Assembly (NCBI GenBank): GCA_026707905.1
Contig: JAPOVY010000007.1
Span: 1 to 40,408, forward strand
Direction: 5' to 3'
DNA from: Gammaproteobacteria bacterium
GTDB taxonomy: Bacteria; Pseudomonadota; Gammaproteobacteria; Pseudomonadales; Azotimanducaceae
Length of the DNA stretch: 40,408 bases
The position numbers and the translations under genes are program-made. This document shows, in pieces, positions 8,853 through 17,712 of the stretch (positions within the stretch are counted from its first letter, which is position 1; each line of letters opens with the position of its first letter). Below the pieces are notes generated by a model. It worked only from the letters and a program-made list of their open reading frames with translations, was not told where the DNA came from and searched no databases.

Positions 8853-9451
8853 TTACTATCTCCGCACGCGTGCTGTATACATGCAGCTGCTCGAGACGAG
8901 CAAATATCCCATCCTTTCTCAGTCACCACGGCATCTAGTCGACGATCCCATGTATTCCTTTCAATCGAATCAACTCTTTGGATCTCGTGGCCAATCCCAA
9001 TCAACAAAGTGTCACCAACGGTGAAATAACGATCGTAAAAACCTTTGCCACGCCCCAATCGATCGCCATCCTCGGTGAAGGCAACAAGCGGTACTAACGC
9101 GACCGACATCTCAGCTTCTTCAATGCTAATCCCAACCTCAGGTTCCTTGATACCCCACTGATTCTCCAAGAGCGTGTCGGAGGGATTAAACGGAAAGAAC
9201 GCCATTTCCAGCCCTTCGATCCGAGGTGCGACAAGCTTAATCCCGTCTGAATGGAGTTTTTCAATGACCGGCGCCAAATCCACTTCGCCGTCGCTACTGA
9301 AATAAACAGCCACGCAGGTAGCTGATGAAAACACGTTCGAACACAGGAGATGAGCGCTAACAGCTAGTGCGTGTTCTTCTTGCTGTTCGGCGGAAAGGCC
9401 TCGCCGCGCACTGCGAAGTTCAATTCGCAAGTTCACGACCTTCGCATACAT
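8849..9451 (-). CDS. fau: 5-formyltetrahydrofolate cyclo-ligase
   Basis: ATP-dependent enzyme (YgfA/MTHFS family) converting 5-formyltetrahydrofolate to 5,10-methenyltetrahydrofolate, which recycles an inhibitory folate formed during serine/glycine metabolism. The 200-residue protein starts with the basic R-x-x-R-R region expected for nucleotide binding, has FPFNP-type and WGIKEP substrate-site segments, and carries the family signature DGDRLGRGKGFYDRYF near residues 128-143. It lies immediately downstream of the 6S RNA gene, as in enterobacteria and many other gammaproteobacteria where ssrS and this gene are co-transcribed. The glycine cleavage genes of this window use the same folate pool. 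The stop overlaps the def start. Confidence 0.93.
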   Translation of the reverse strand: MYAKVVNLRIELRSARRGLSAEQQEEHALAVSAHLLCSNVFSSATCVAVYFSSDGEVDLAPVIEKLHSDGIKLVAPRIEGLEMAFFPFNPSDTLLENQWGIKEPEVGISIEEAEMSVALVPLVAFTEDGDRLGRGKGFYDRYFTVGDTLLIGIGHEIQRVDSIERNTWDRRLDAVVTEKGWDICSSRAAACIQHACGDSK

Positions 9452-9460
9452 TGGACATGG

Positions 9461-9629
9461 GTTACCGGGATTTCACGACTGATCCGATCCTGAACCGATA
9501 GGTAACAGGTGGAGAATCCGATCGCGTCATTAGGCTTCCCCGAAGGGCGTGCACACAGACAAAACCAGCAATTGCTCCGAATTTTTAAATACGGTTCGGT
9601 GCTAAACCAGCCGGTGATAACCCCGGTAA
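9461..9629 (-). ncRNA. ssrS: 6S RNA
   Basis: The roughly 169-base interval between zapA and fau is the standard gammaproteobacterial location of 6S RNA, which binds sigma-70 RNA polymerase and dampens transcription in stationary phase. The sequence supports the expected long rod. Read on the minus strand, TTACCGGG (9629-9622) at the 5' end pairs perfectly with CCCGGTAA (9469-9462) at the 3' end. The rod continues inward with GTT/AAT, TCAC/GTGA, GGCTGGT/ATCAGTC (with G-U pairs) and GAACCG/CGGTTC, leaving an unpaired central region before the apical part. A good -10 element sits just upstream. The ends are estimated from the terminal helix. Confidence 0.85.
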
Positions 9630-9633
9630 AAAA

Positions 9634-9639
9634 AGTATA
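9634..9639 (-). promoter_or_regulatory. -10 element of the 6S RNA promoter
   Basis: TATACT on the minus strand, preceded by TTGC, lies between the zapA stop and the predicted 5' end of 6S RNA. It places transcription start at about 9626-9629, exactly where the terminal helix begins. The -35 region overlaps the zapA stop and has no strong consensus. Confidence 0.6.
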
Positions 9640-9656
9640 GCAAGCCTAACTCATGC

Positions 9657-9965
9657 TTACTGTTCGGAAAGAGCGTCGTCAATCTCGTTGAGTTTGCTTG
9701 TTGCGGCTTCGATTCGTCGAGTCATCGCCTCTCGTTCTTCTTTAGCTGCACCTGACATTTCATCACACAAGTACTCTAACGTGACTGCGACTAAGTGATC
9801 AAGCATTGTTTTGGCCGAAATCTGGCCGTCACCTAGATCAGCTCGCAAATCTGCATCAAGCTTCTCAGCCGCTTGGACCAAGACTTTCTCTAGGCTCGGT
9901 GTGCAAGTAAGCCCGAATGTTCGACCAAGTATCGATAGCTCGACCTGGATTGTTTCCTCAGACAC
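9657..9965 (-). CDS. zapA: Cell division protein ZapA
   Basis: FtsZ-ring-associated protein that bundles FtsZ filaments at mid-cell. The 102 residues fit the family. The N-terminal beta-rich segment VELSILGRTFGLTC is followed by a long helix rich in charged and alanine residues ending in a coiled coil. The segment LDHLVAVTLEYLCDEM corresponds to the ZapA helix where alanine-leucine-asparagine motifs usually occur. It starts eight bases after a small coiled-coil ZapB-like gene and is followed by 6S RNA, the canonical arrangement. These neighbours make the assignment much firmer than the short sequence alone would. Confidence 0.92.
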   Translation of the reverse strand: MSEETIQVELSILGRTFGLTCTPSLEKVLVQAAEKLDADLRADLGDGQISAKTMLDHLVAVTLEYLCDEMSGAAKEEREAMTRRIEAATSKLNEIDDALSEQ

Positions 9966-9973
9966 GAGCTTTG

Positions 9974-10240
9974 CTAACTTTGTGCCGTCGGCGTCTGCAG
10001 TTGCTCAATGAGCGCTTCAATACGTGCGCAAGCCGCATCGCACCTCGCCTTTAAGGCCGCCCGTTCCTTCGCCCACTTCGCCTTCTCGTCTACTAGCCGT
10101 TGGTGTTGCTCTTGCGTTGAAGAAACGCGATCAGCCAGTCTCTCAATCACTTTCTCAAGTTGGATAAGTTGCTCTTCCATCACGTACCGGCACTTGCTGT
10201 CGACTTCGATTGTAATGGTCTTCTTCTCAGGAATTGGCAA
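9974..10240 (-). CDS. ZapB-like small coiled-coil protein (TIGR02449-type)
   Basis: An 88-residue, highly charged protein predicted to be almost entirely coiled coil between about residues 20 and 82, with leucine/isoleucine heptads such as QLIQLEKVIERLADRV and CARIEALIEQLQ. Short proteins of this kind directly upstream of zapA are common in gammaproteobacteria outside the enterics and are named TIGR02449 or cell-division ZapB-like. The presumed role is to act with ZapA at the FtsZ ring. The gene is divergent from pepP, the start codons being about 40 bases apart, so the two promoters must overlap in that small interval. No SlyX-type tyrosine-histidine motif was seen. Confidence 0.8.
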   Translation of the reverse strand: MPIPEKKTITIEVDSKCRYVMEEQLIQLEKVIERLADRVSSTQEQHQRLVDEKAKWAKERAALKARCDAACARIEALIEQLQTPTAQS

Positions 10241-10281
10241 ATTGGATTCGATAATTGTCTGACCGACGATATCGAATCCCG

Positions 10282-11592
10282 ATGCATAACTTAGAGCACA
10301 TCCGCGAGTACAGTCGCAGACGGCAGCGGTTCATGGCTTCAATCGGACCTGGAAGCGTTGCGCTGATATTTGCTACTGGTGAGAAACGCCGGAACGCTGA
10401 TGTCGAATACCTTTTCAGACCACACAGCGATTTTGTCTATCTGACAGGTTTTCACGAGCCAGACGGTTTATTAGTGTTGGCGCCTAGTCACCCGACAATG
10501 GAAGAAGTGTTGTTCGTACGCGCTCGCGATGTCGCTGCCGAACAGTGGAATGGTCGTCGACTCGGTGCAGAACGAGTCAGGGAGACGCTCGGAATCGAGA
10601 ATGGCTTTACCATCGAGGAATACAGCGACGTTATTCCCAGTTTGCTTGATGGGCGAGACGCATTGCACGCAGACCAGGACGTTGAAACCTCGCACCAAGT
10701 TGAAGTGTGGTTGAATTCGATGAAAGAATCGGGACTCGCACCTCCGGAAGAACGGGTAGAACTGGAAGACACACTTCACGAACTTCGCCTCATCAAATCG
10801 GATGCTGAAATTGAGACCATGCAGAAAGCGGCAGATATTTCTGCTGCCGCCCATCAACGTGCAATGCGTTACTGCAAACCCGGAATATCTGAACTAGCGC
10901 TCGAATCCGAGCTGCAGCACGAGTTCGCATTGCGCGGCGCACGATTCACCGCGTATCCGTCGATCGTTGCAAGTGGCCCAAATGGATGCATCATGCACTA
11001 TATCCAGAACGATCGAACCATCGAAGATGGCGACCTAATACTTATAGACGCAGGTTGCGAATATCGATATTACGCGTCCGACATCACTAGAACATTTCCC
11101 GCAAACGGACGATTTACACCACAACAGCGAGAGATCTACGAACTCGTACTCAGCGCTCAACTTGCCGCAATTGACCAAGTCAAGACAGGTCACTTATTCA
11201 CAGATCCCCACGACACATCAACACGAGTTCTTGCTCAGGGACTCCTTGATCTCGGCATACTAAAAGGATCACTCGACGAAGTCCTGGAACAAGAATTAGC
11301 AAAACCGTTTACCGTCCATCGCTGTTCTCATTTCCTGGGGCTTGACGTGCACGATGTCGGCAAACGTGAAATTGATGGGGAAGCGCGGGCACTTGAACCT
11401 GGTATGGTGTTGACAGTTGAACCAGGTTTATATTTCGGCAATGCTGAAACGATGCCAGATCTTGATCCGTCTTTGCACGACATTGGCATCCGAATCGAGG
11501 ATGACGTTGTTGTGACCGAGAACGGCAATCGTGTCTTGTCCGTAGATTTGCCTAAGTCTGCGGATGACGTTGAAGCACTCATGGCTGGTTGA
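10282..11592 (+). CDS. pepP: Xaa-Pro aminopeptidase
   Basis: Dinuclear Mn-dependent aminopeptidase P that removes the N-terminal residue in front of proline. The creatinase-like N-domain (PGSVALIFATGEKRRNADVEY region) is followed by the pita-bread domain with ligands recognisable in LIDAGCEY (Asp), ASDITRTFP (Asp), HFLGLDVHDVG (His), TVEPGLY (Glu) and IRIEDD (Glu). I choose the ATG at 10282, giving 436 residues, because the following E-x-x-R-R-R segment then sits at the same distance from the start as in E. coli PepP; an in-frame TTG at 10255 would add nine residues. The stop overlaps the next gene by four bases. The pepP-ubiH order is standard for gammaproteobacteria. Confidence 0.95.
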   Translation: MHNLEHIREYSRRRQRFMASIGPGSVALIFATGEKRRNADVEYLFRPHSDFVYLTGFHEPDGLLVLAPSHPTMEEVLFVRARDVAAEQWNGRRLGAERVRETLGIENGFTIEEYSDVIPSLLDGRDALHADQDVETSHQVEVWLNSMKESGLAPPEERVELEDTLHELRLIKSDAEIETMQKAADISAAAHQRAMRYCKPGISELALESELQHEFALRGARFTAYPSIVASGPNGCIMHYIQNDRTIEDGDLILIDAGCEYRYYASDITRTFPANGRFTPQQREIYELVLSAQLAAIDQVKTGHLFTDPHDTSTRVLAQGLLDLGILKGSLDEVLEQELAKPFTVHRCSHFLGLDVHDVGKREIDGEARALEPGMVLTVEPGLYFGNAETMPDLDPSLHDIGIRIEDDVVVTENGNRVLSVDLPKSADDVEALMAG

Positions 11593-12770
11593 CATCGACA
11601 TTGACTTTCGATGTCGTCGTAAGCGGCGCTGGAATCATTGGTTTAGCCGCGGCTCATACGTTCGCGAATCACGGTTACAAGACGCTCGTTGTTGATCGTG
11701 AACAGTCTCCCAATACGATAGGAAGGCTAGCTACAGATCTCCGTACAGTTGCGTTATCCCCAGTCGCTACACGACAGTTGCAGGGATTTGGGGTCGTACT
11801 TCCACCTCAAAATGGCTGTATCGACCGTATGCACGTCTGGGAGAACGATGGCAGTGCTGCCATCACCTTGACAGCTGACGAAGTGGATGAACCGCATCTC
11901 GCCTTCGTTTACGAAAACCGAGGTATCACAACCGCTCTCAAATCGCGACGATGCGATGAGTTGGAGATCAATCTGAATGCGCGTGTCACAACGGTCGACA
12001 CGAATGGTCGCTCTCTTGCAATTGACGGCATGGGTACCGTAACAACGGAGCTTCTCGTCGTCGCGGAAGGTTCGAATTCAAGCACATGCCAGCTGTTGGG
12101 CAGTAAGTTTGAAGTCGACCAGGATCTGCAAGCGTATGCCATCGCTACGATCGTTAAGACGGATCCCCACCACGAAAATTCCGCTTGGCAGGTGTTCGGT
12201 CCAACGCCGCTCGCTTTACTACCGCTTGCAGAACCGAATGTACTCTCACTCATCTGGAGTCTTCCGAGAGATGTCGCAGCCGCAACAATGGATCTCTCAG
12301 ATTGTGAATTTCAACAAACCCTTAATCAAGCATGCGAGCAAGTCGCAGGTGCTGTTACAGATGTCGACCGACGAATGAGTTTTCCGTTGCGCCAGCGCTT
12401 GATTGCCGACTTCAATCCGTTACCATGGGTGTTGATCCTAGGCGACGCAGCTCACACCATACATCCTCTCGCCGGACAAGGGGTTAATCTAGGACTAGAA
12501 GATGTTCGCGCAGTCGATGCTGTGCTTCGTGACCGACCGACTCGCATCAATAAACCCAACTTGTGGCGTACGTTCAATGTGAAAAGGAAGTTCCGAGCAG
12601 CAACTATGGTGCAACTCATGACGTTCTTCTCCTTCATATATGCCGAAGAGTCTCCATACATACGCCTGATCCGAAATATAGGCGTTCGTTGGGTTAACGA
12701 GAACAAAGGGCTAAAGCGTCAGTTAATTCGAGAAGCGATGGGCATAGGACCCGTTGCAAGTGTCCTATGA
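11589..12770 (+). CDS. ubiH: UbiH/UbiF/VisC-family FAD-dependent hydroxylase
   Basis: Class A flavin monooxygenase that hydroxylates the aromatic ring of ubiquinone intermediates, probably membrane-associated. In 393 residues one sees the Rossmann motif GAGIIGLAAAHTF near 12-24, and the FAD ribityl-binding motif LGDAAHTIHPLAGQGVNLGL around 286-305, a family hallmark. The likely start is the TTG at 11589, which overlaps the pepP stop (TTGA); no nearer ATG gives a complete FAD fold. E. coli has two such genes here, ubiH and ubiI; only one is present in this window, so this enzyme may cover more than one hydroxylation or the partner lies elsewhere. It overlaps gcvT by four bases. Confidence 0.88.
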   Translation: MTSTLTFDVVVSGAGIIGLAAAHTFANHGYKTLVVDREQSPNTIGRLATDLRTVALSPVATRQLQGFGVVLPPQNGCIDRMHVWENDGSAAITLTADEVDEPHLAFVYENRGITTALKSRRCDELEINLNARVTTVDTNGRSLAIDGMGTVTTELLVVAEGSNSSTCQLLGSKFEVDQDLQAYAIATIVKTDPHHENSAWQVFGPTPLALLPLAEPNVLSLIWSLPRDVAAATMDLSDCEFQQTLNQACEQVAGAVTDVDRRMSFPLRQRLIADFNPLPWVLILGDAAHTIHPLAGQGVNLGLEDVRAVDAVLRDRPTRINKPNLWRTFNVKRKFRAATMVQLMTFFSFIYAEESPYIRLIRNIGVRWVNENKGLKRQLIREAMGIGPVASVL

Positions 12771-13825
12771 AAACACCGCTGGCGGCATTACACGCTGAAG
12801 CAGGCGCACGATTCATCGAGTTTGCCGGATGGGAGATGCCCGTTCATTACGGTTCTCAAATTGAGGAACACCATGCCGTCCGCAATCACGCAGGTTGCTT
12901 CGATGTATCTCACATGGCTGTGGTCGATATCGCAGGACAAGACAGTGAACAGTTGCTCCGACGCTTGCTCGTTTGTGATGTGTCAAATCTTGACGTCGGA
13001 TGTGCGGCGTACACGCTGATGTTGAACGAGCGCGGAGGAATCGTCGACGACCTTATTGCATATCGTCGAAGAGAAGGCTATCGACTAGTGGTCAACGCAG
13101 GTACGAAGAAGAAGGATCTTGAATGGATAGCGCGTTGCGGAGACGAACTAAACGTGACCACGCACGCACATCATCGCTCGGAGCTCTGCATCATCGCCAT
13201 ACAGGGTCAACGAGCCGTTGAAACCGTCAGTTCGTTGCTTGCTTTGAGTGGGTTGACCGAGCTTGAAGCGTTCAATTTCATAGAGCGCTCAGATTACTTC
13301 GTCGCGAGAACTGGCTATACAGGTGAGGATGGTGTCGAAGTCATTTGTCCCTCGGGTGCTGCAGTTGATCTCTGGTCACGCTTGGTTGCGAACGGTATCC
13401 AACCCGTTGGACTTGGGGCTCGTGATTCACTTCGTCTGGAAGCTGGCTTAAACCTCTATGGCCATGACATGAGCGAGGACACAAACCCGTTCGAATGCCG
13501 CGTCGCATGGACGATCGATTGGAATGATGTCAATCGCAGATTTATTGGTCGGCAGGCGATCGAACAATTGCGTGAACAAGGCGCAACTAAAAAGCTGGTA
13601 GGGTTGAAACTAATCGGACGAGGAATACCTCGTGAAGGATTCATCGTGGAAACGAATGCCGGCGATGGGGTAGTCACAAGCGGTACTTTTTCCCCGTCGC
13701 TTAAGCAAGGCATCGCGTTGGCGCGCTTACCCAGAAACGCTCAGGGCGTTTGTCACGTTATAGTGCGACAACGGCAAATTGCTGCGAATATAGTTCGACT
13801 TCCGTTCATTCGTAGAAGCCGATGA
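12767..13825 (+). CDS. gcvT: Aminomethyltransferase, glycine cleavage T-protein
   Basis: Folate-dependent component of the glycine cleavage system that releases ammonia from the aminomethyl-lipoyl H-protein and forms 5,10-methylene-tetrahydrofolate. The 352-residue length is normal. Visible elements are the N-terminal GWEMPVHYG, FDVSHMA, the RTGYTGEDGVEV signature and the RLEAGLNLYGHDM folate-site segment. The ATG overlaps the ubiH stop (ATGA), so it is translationally coupled to the pepP-ubiH transcript. Normally gcvH and gcvP follow at once; here they resume only about 4 kb later, after an opposite-strand receptor remnant and a toxin-antitoxin pair. The system's T-protein is therefore transcribed separately from its H and P partners. 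Confidence 0.95.
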   Translation: MKTPLAALHAEAGARFIEFAGWEMPVHYGSQIEEHHAVRNHAGCFDVSHMAVVDIAGQDSEQLLRRLLVCDVSNLDVGCAAYTLMLNERGGIVDDLIAYRRREGYRLVVNAGTKKKDLEWIARCGDELNVTTHAHHRSELCIIAIQGQRAVETVSSLLALSGLTELEAFNFIERSDYFVARTGYTGEDGVEVICPSGAAVDLWSRLVANGIQPVGLGARDSLRLEAGLNLYGHDMSEDTNPFECRVAWTIDWNDVNRRFIGRQAIEQLREQGATKKLVGLKLIGRGIPREGFIVETNAGDGVVTSGTFSPSLKQGIALARLPRNAQGVCHVIVRQRQIAANIVRLPFIRRSR

Positions 13826-13921
13826 GTTCGGTCGTATATTGCCCCAACCACAGGTTGAATAACACCAAATATGCTAAGAACTAGAATCTGGTATCACGTC
13901 AGTGCGAAGCTTGCACTTCAA

Positions 13922-13949
13922 AACGACGCGCCGCGATGGGCGCGTCGTT
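13922..13949. terminator. Hairpin between convergent gcvT and receptor genes
   Basis: An 11-bp perfect stem (AACGACGCGCC at 13922-13932 and GGCGCGTCGTT at 13939-13949) with a 6-base loop lies between the converging gcvT and TonB-receptor genes. On the minus strand the arm ends in TTTT, giving a modest Rho-independent terminator; on the plus strand there is no U-run. It probably ends transcription of the receptor gene and may block read-through both ways. Confidence 0.7.
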
Positions 13950-13961
13950 CCTAAAAACATA

Positions 13962-16284
13962 CTACAGCAAGTTAGCTCTGACCGAAAGACCGATCACGCG
14001 TGGTGGATTAATGAACGTGTGCCAACTGCCACTTTGAAAAACTGAGTCGAATACGAGCATGTTTACCCGCTTGTCCGTCACATTTCGACCCGTGAGCATG
14101 ATCTCGTAGCGACCATCAGCTCTCTCAATACCCGCTTGAATATTGATCAAACTGAAAGCGTCGCGGACCTTTTCAGGATCTAGGTCTGATCCCGTGTTGA
14201 CTTTGTCGATAAAGGACCAATTCACGTTGCCTACCCAACGCCAACCCGTGTTCCCGATTTCTCGATTCGCCACGAGCGCAGCGCTACTCTGTAGAGGTGG
14301 CGATTGTGTCAGCCGTTTCCGGGCGATATGCGAGTTGTTTATAGCAAGATCCTTGCCGTAACGCGCGTTTGCATATGTCACGCCAAAATTTTGCAGATAT
14401 GCCGCCACCTAGCAACACCGATGATTCGACTTCAATCCCAGTCGACGTAACCTCTTTCACGTTACCTACGGTAAATCCAAGTCCTGTAAATGTGTTGAGC
14501 TGGAAATCCCTGAAGCTGGTTCGAAATAGCGCGCTGTTGACTGTCAAGCGACCACCCAATGCTCGCACTTTGACACCTAACTCGAGCGAATCCGAAGTTT
14601 CTGGGTCGAATCGACTTTGGTCAACGAAGTTGCCGCTCGCATCGCGATTGCCCACGGCCTCTTGGTCGAGATTGAATCCCCCCGCTTTGTAACCCCGCGA
14701 ATAGCTGACATAGTTCCTAACATCGTCGTTCAGGTGAAACGCGGCTTTCAAAGTGCCAGTCAGTGCACTTTCCGCTTCAACATTGTTCCAGCTCAAGTTA
14801 TCGCAAAGTGAAAAGAACGCCGAAATCCCGCCAAACGTGTTACAAAATGGATCGTTGATGAGTTCTCCATATGGCGCGCCATTGATAACAGCGCCCGCGT
14901 CTTTTTCCTCCCACGAATAGCGAAGACCAAACGTCACATCCAGAGAAGGATTCACATGCCACACGTCGTGAGTGAACAACGCCCATCCACGTGTATCGCT
15001 GAAATAAACCGCGTCATAGCCTTGCCCAGGTACGCCTCGTCCGGCAGGATCGCCCATGAAAAGCGGAGCGACCGCAGGATTACCGAACAAAAGCCCTATG
15101 TAATTTCCGCCGTTCGTAGATAGCACGATATATTCATCGGATTCAAGATCTTCTGTGTAGAGATACGCACCGACGAGCCAATCCGTGGTGTCGGTTTCGC
15201 CAAAGAGTTGAAACTCTTGTGAGAAATTGCGGAATGTCTCATCGGAGTCCTGTGGATGAAGAATGTCTGCGCTTGTAAAGTCGATGTCCTGCCCGCGCGC
15301 GACTGAGAAATCACGTATCGCCGTAATCGATCGGAATTGCGAGCCGGCGTCCAGTTCCCAAAGCGCATCGATAGAAATCCCTGAATCCTCTACGTTTTCG
15401 TACGGTTCGTAGTTCGTACCGACATTAGCGTCGCCCCCGACACGGAATTCCGTCACGTCACCGCCTAGACCTGCTACGGCCGCGCTCGTGGGACCAGCGA
15501 TCCAAAATGCGGCAGGACAGCACGATTCGTTGCGTTCCGCGTAGTCCGCGATGATGCGCACATCAAGCTGGTCACTTTGACGCCACAGCAATTGACCGCG
15601 CAAGTTGTACCGATCACGACCATCGTACATGCTGTCGGAGTTCACATCGTTGTAAAAGCCGTCTCGCGTTCTCGTCGCGAACGACACTCGTCCAGCTATA
15701 TCGTCAGACAATGCGGCGTTGCCTGTAAAACCGGCATTGTGACCATTGTTATCGTCAACCCCCAACGAAGCGCTTAAACTCGTTTCGAATTCCGGTGCGT
15801 TGGTGACGATGTTTACCGCTCCAGCCACAGTATTCTTACCGAACAGTGTCCCTTGCGGACCGCGCAAGATCTCAACACGGGCAATATCCGGGAGATCTTT
15901 GAAGGCTAGACCCGCGCGCGACCGATAGACGCCATCAATAAATGTACCAACTGCCGCTTCAAGCCCAGGGTTGTTGCCGGTGGTGCCGACGCCGCGTATA
16001 CGGAGTGTTCCGCCGTTCGATGTACTGTTGGAACTGTATACCGCTAGCGATGGCGCGACCTCGGCTAAACCATAGAGATCTTCGACCCCGCGTGCATAAA
16101 GGTCGTATCCGGTGATCGCTGACACGGCTATCGGCACATCTTGGATAGATTCCGCGCGTTTCGTTGCCGTGACGATAATCTCTTCAATGACCTGTTGAGC
16201 GGGTGCTTCGTCTTGTGCGACTATTGGTGTAGTCAGAGCGAGTGCACACGTCGTAAACGCAGTGATATATATCTTCGGACTCAT
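13962..16284 (-). pseudogene. TonB-dependent receptor with an internal one-base frameshift
   Basis: Outer-membrane beta-barrel receptor of the energised TonB type. The start is taken at the ATG at 16284, which gives a signal peptide (MSPKIYITAFTTCALAL, cleavage after PIVAQ). A TonB-box-like EEIIVTATKR and plug domain (SIQDVPIAVSAITG, then RVEILRGPQGTLFGKNTVAGAVNI) follow. The frame breaks near the C-terminus: it reads into a short nonsense tail, while the last ~140 residues, ending with a terminal-strand pattern (VIGLSVRANLL), continue in another frame. Removing one base from the AAAATTTT run at 14385-14392 restores a smooth reading GISANFGVTYANARYG. It could be a recent pseudogene or a sequencing error. 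Repaired length is about 774 residues. The ligand is unknown. Confidence 0.85.
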
Positions 16285-16947
16285 GCGATGTCTGAATTTC
16301 TGCGTCGGTCGCACGACGTGCCGTTCTCGGTTCAAGTGCAATGGCAGGTAGCAATCATGATTGCTTTGAATTGTTACGAACATAGACCTCTCCCGTTTCC
16401 CACCTAGGTTCACTGACGAGGCGTAAATTGCGAACGCGCAACGTGACCACGCCCGAGGTTATTTCTGAGATTTTAGATGAAAAAATGCATCGAAAGTGTC
16501 GCATTCCGACACTGACATTTCGGTCATTCAGCCTACGTTTAGCCCGTAGTCAAGGCATTACGAAACTATGGTATTTAGGACCGCAGATGGAAGTTCTCGT
16601 ATGTTGTTTGACAGGCCACCGATGTGACGGGTCCACGGCAGTTGGAAGTGGTTATCTGCGACCGATCAGAGTATTTGTGCATTGTGACAGTTCGCGCTCG
16701 TAGAAACACCTGATCGACGTCGCGTTGGCGTGCAAGAACGACTAAATCCCGCGCGAATTTCAAGGTTGCTGTTCGTTGAACGAGGCAATTAATCTGTCTG
16801 AATATCCCTACCGATTCTCAAGCCTTCAAACTCTAACGCGTCTGAAACTTCGCGATAGTCGATTGTCTGTTACAGACCGTGTGATAAGCGAAATACCATG
16901 CGGGAGATTTGTCGTAGCCCTTGTCCTTTGTGGGTTAAACTTGTCCC
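16285..16947. other. Intergenic stretch between receptor remnant and VapBC
   Basis: About 660 bases lie between the receptor start (minus strand) and the divergent antitoxin gene. No ORF with convincing coding character was found on either strand. The interval should contain both promoters. The only structure noticed is a 7-bp inverted repeat, AGTGTCG at 16495-16501 with CGACACT at 16507-16513, about 210 bases upstream of the receptor start, which could be an operator for that gene. No transposase remnants, tRNA or clear direct repeats that would mark an insertion were seen. Confidence 0.45.
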
Positions 16948-17187
16948 ATGAGAATACACATAGCATTGCCCGATGCGTTGGTTGTAGAGCTCGACCGTCG
17001 GGCTGGTTCTCGCCGTCGAAGTGCTTTTATCTGTGAACTCATACAACGCGGACTCGACGATGAACGTCGTTGGGAGGACATCGAAGCTGCTCTCGGTGGG
17101 ATTGAAGCGAACGGCCACGAGTGGGACGAAAATCCTGGCGAGTGGGTACGTCGTCAAAGACAGGGCGACGATCGGAGATCAGGGTAA
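16948..17187 (+). CDS. vapB: Ribbon-helix-helix antitoxin (VapB-like)
   Basis: A 79-residue protein whose first ~35 residues fit a ribbon-helix-helix DNA-binding domain: the beta strand RIHIALPDALVVELDRRA, then helix SRRRSAFICELIQRGL. The C-terminal half, with conserved-looking tryptophans (EWDENPGEWVRRQR), is probably disordered until it wraps the toxin. It ends three bases before a PIN-domain gene, so the pair forms a type II toxin-antitoxin module. Such antitoxins normally repress their own promoter together with the toxin. The name reflects the partner rather than a specific VapB subfamily. Confidence 0.8.
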   Translation: MRIHIALPDALVVELDRRAGSRRRSAFICELIQRGLDDERRWEDIEAALGGIEANGHEWDENPGEWVRRQRQGDDRRSG

Positions 17188-17190
17188 ACG

Positions 17191-17583
17191 TTGAGCCGAT
17201 TGTTGTTGGACTCGACTGTGCTGATCGACGCATTGCGAGGCAAACAAGCGGCATCGACACTGCGGTCACTGCGTCGACAAGGAGCAGAACTCTGGGTCTG
17301 TGTTGTATCAATCGAGGAGATCTGGCGAGGTTTACGGCCTGGTGAGGAATCCGTTACGCGCCAGTTATTTCAAGGCTTGCGACTCGCTCCTCTTGGACGA
17401 TCCGAGGGTATACAGGCGGGTACGTGGCGGCGTGAGTTCCAAGAGCGCGGAGTAACGTTACACCAAGCTGACTGCATGATCGCAGCAGCAGCTGAAGCGA
17501 TCCGCGCAACGCTCGCAACTGCCAACGTTGCCGACTTCCCTATGCGTGAGGTGCATGTGGAATACTGGCCTGTACATACGTAG
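17191..17583 (+). CDS. vapC: PIN-domain toxin VapC
   Basis: Mg-dependent PIN-domain ribonuclease, the toxin of a VapBC module; known members cleave tRNA or rRNA and arrest translation. The 130 residues show the acidic active site: LLLDSTVLIDAL (Asp7), SIEEIWRG (Glu near 42-43), HQADCMIAAAA (Asp near 91) and ANVADF with the fourth acidic position. All four look intact, so the enzyme should be active. The start is a TTG three bases after the antitoxin stop, consistent with translational coupling. The module sits between gcvT and gcvH, where it may stabilise the locus or may simply have arrived with the receptor gene. Confidence 0.85.
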   Translation: MSRLLLDSTVLIDALRGKQAASTLRSLRRQGAELWVCVVSIEEIWRGLRPGEESVTRQLFQGLRLAPLGRSEGIQAGTWRREFQERGVTLHQADCMIAAAAEAIRATLATANVADFPMREVHVEYWPVHT

Positions 17584-17620
17584 TCAAGTAGCTATACAAA
17601 ACCTATTTTGTTAATCCCAC

Positions 17621-17712
17621 ACTGAAGCGTCACCGATGAAACGGTGTAGTTGTGAGTGGTTGAGAGCGAAACCGACAGGATCACACGAGATAAGTTCCCA
17701 CCAACACTTCAG
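17621..17712 (+). promoter_or_regulatory. Candidate structured RNA leader upstream of gcvH
   Basis: Three helices can be drawn as a three-way junction: CTGAAG (17622-17627) with CTTCAG (17707-17712) closing the element; hairpin CACCG/CGGTG (17631-17635 with 17642-17646); and a longer arm GTTG+GTGG (17649-17652, 17656-17659) with CCAC+CAAC (17698-17701, 17702-17705). It lies 127 bases before gcvH and 37 bases after vapC. Glycine riboswitches, which also have a three-way junction, often precede gcv genes, but the conserved glycine-aptamer sequences are not recognisable here. The helices are short and could be chance. Confidence 0.25.
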
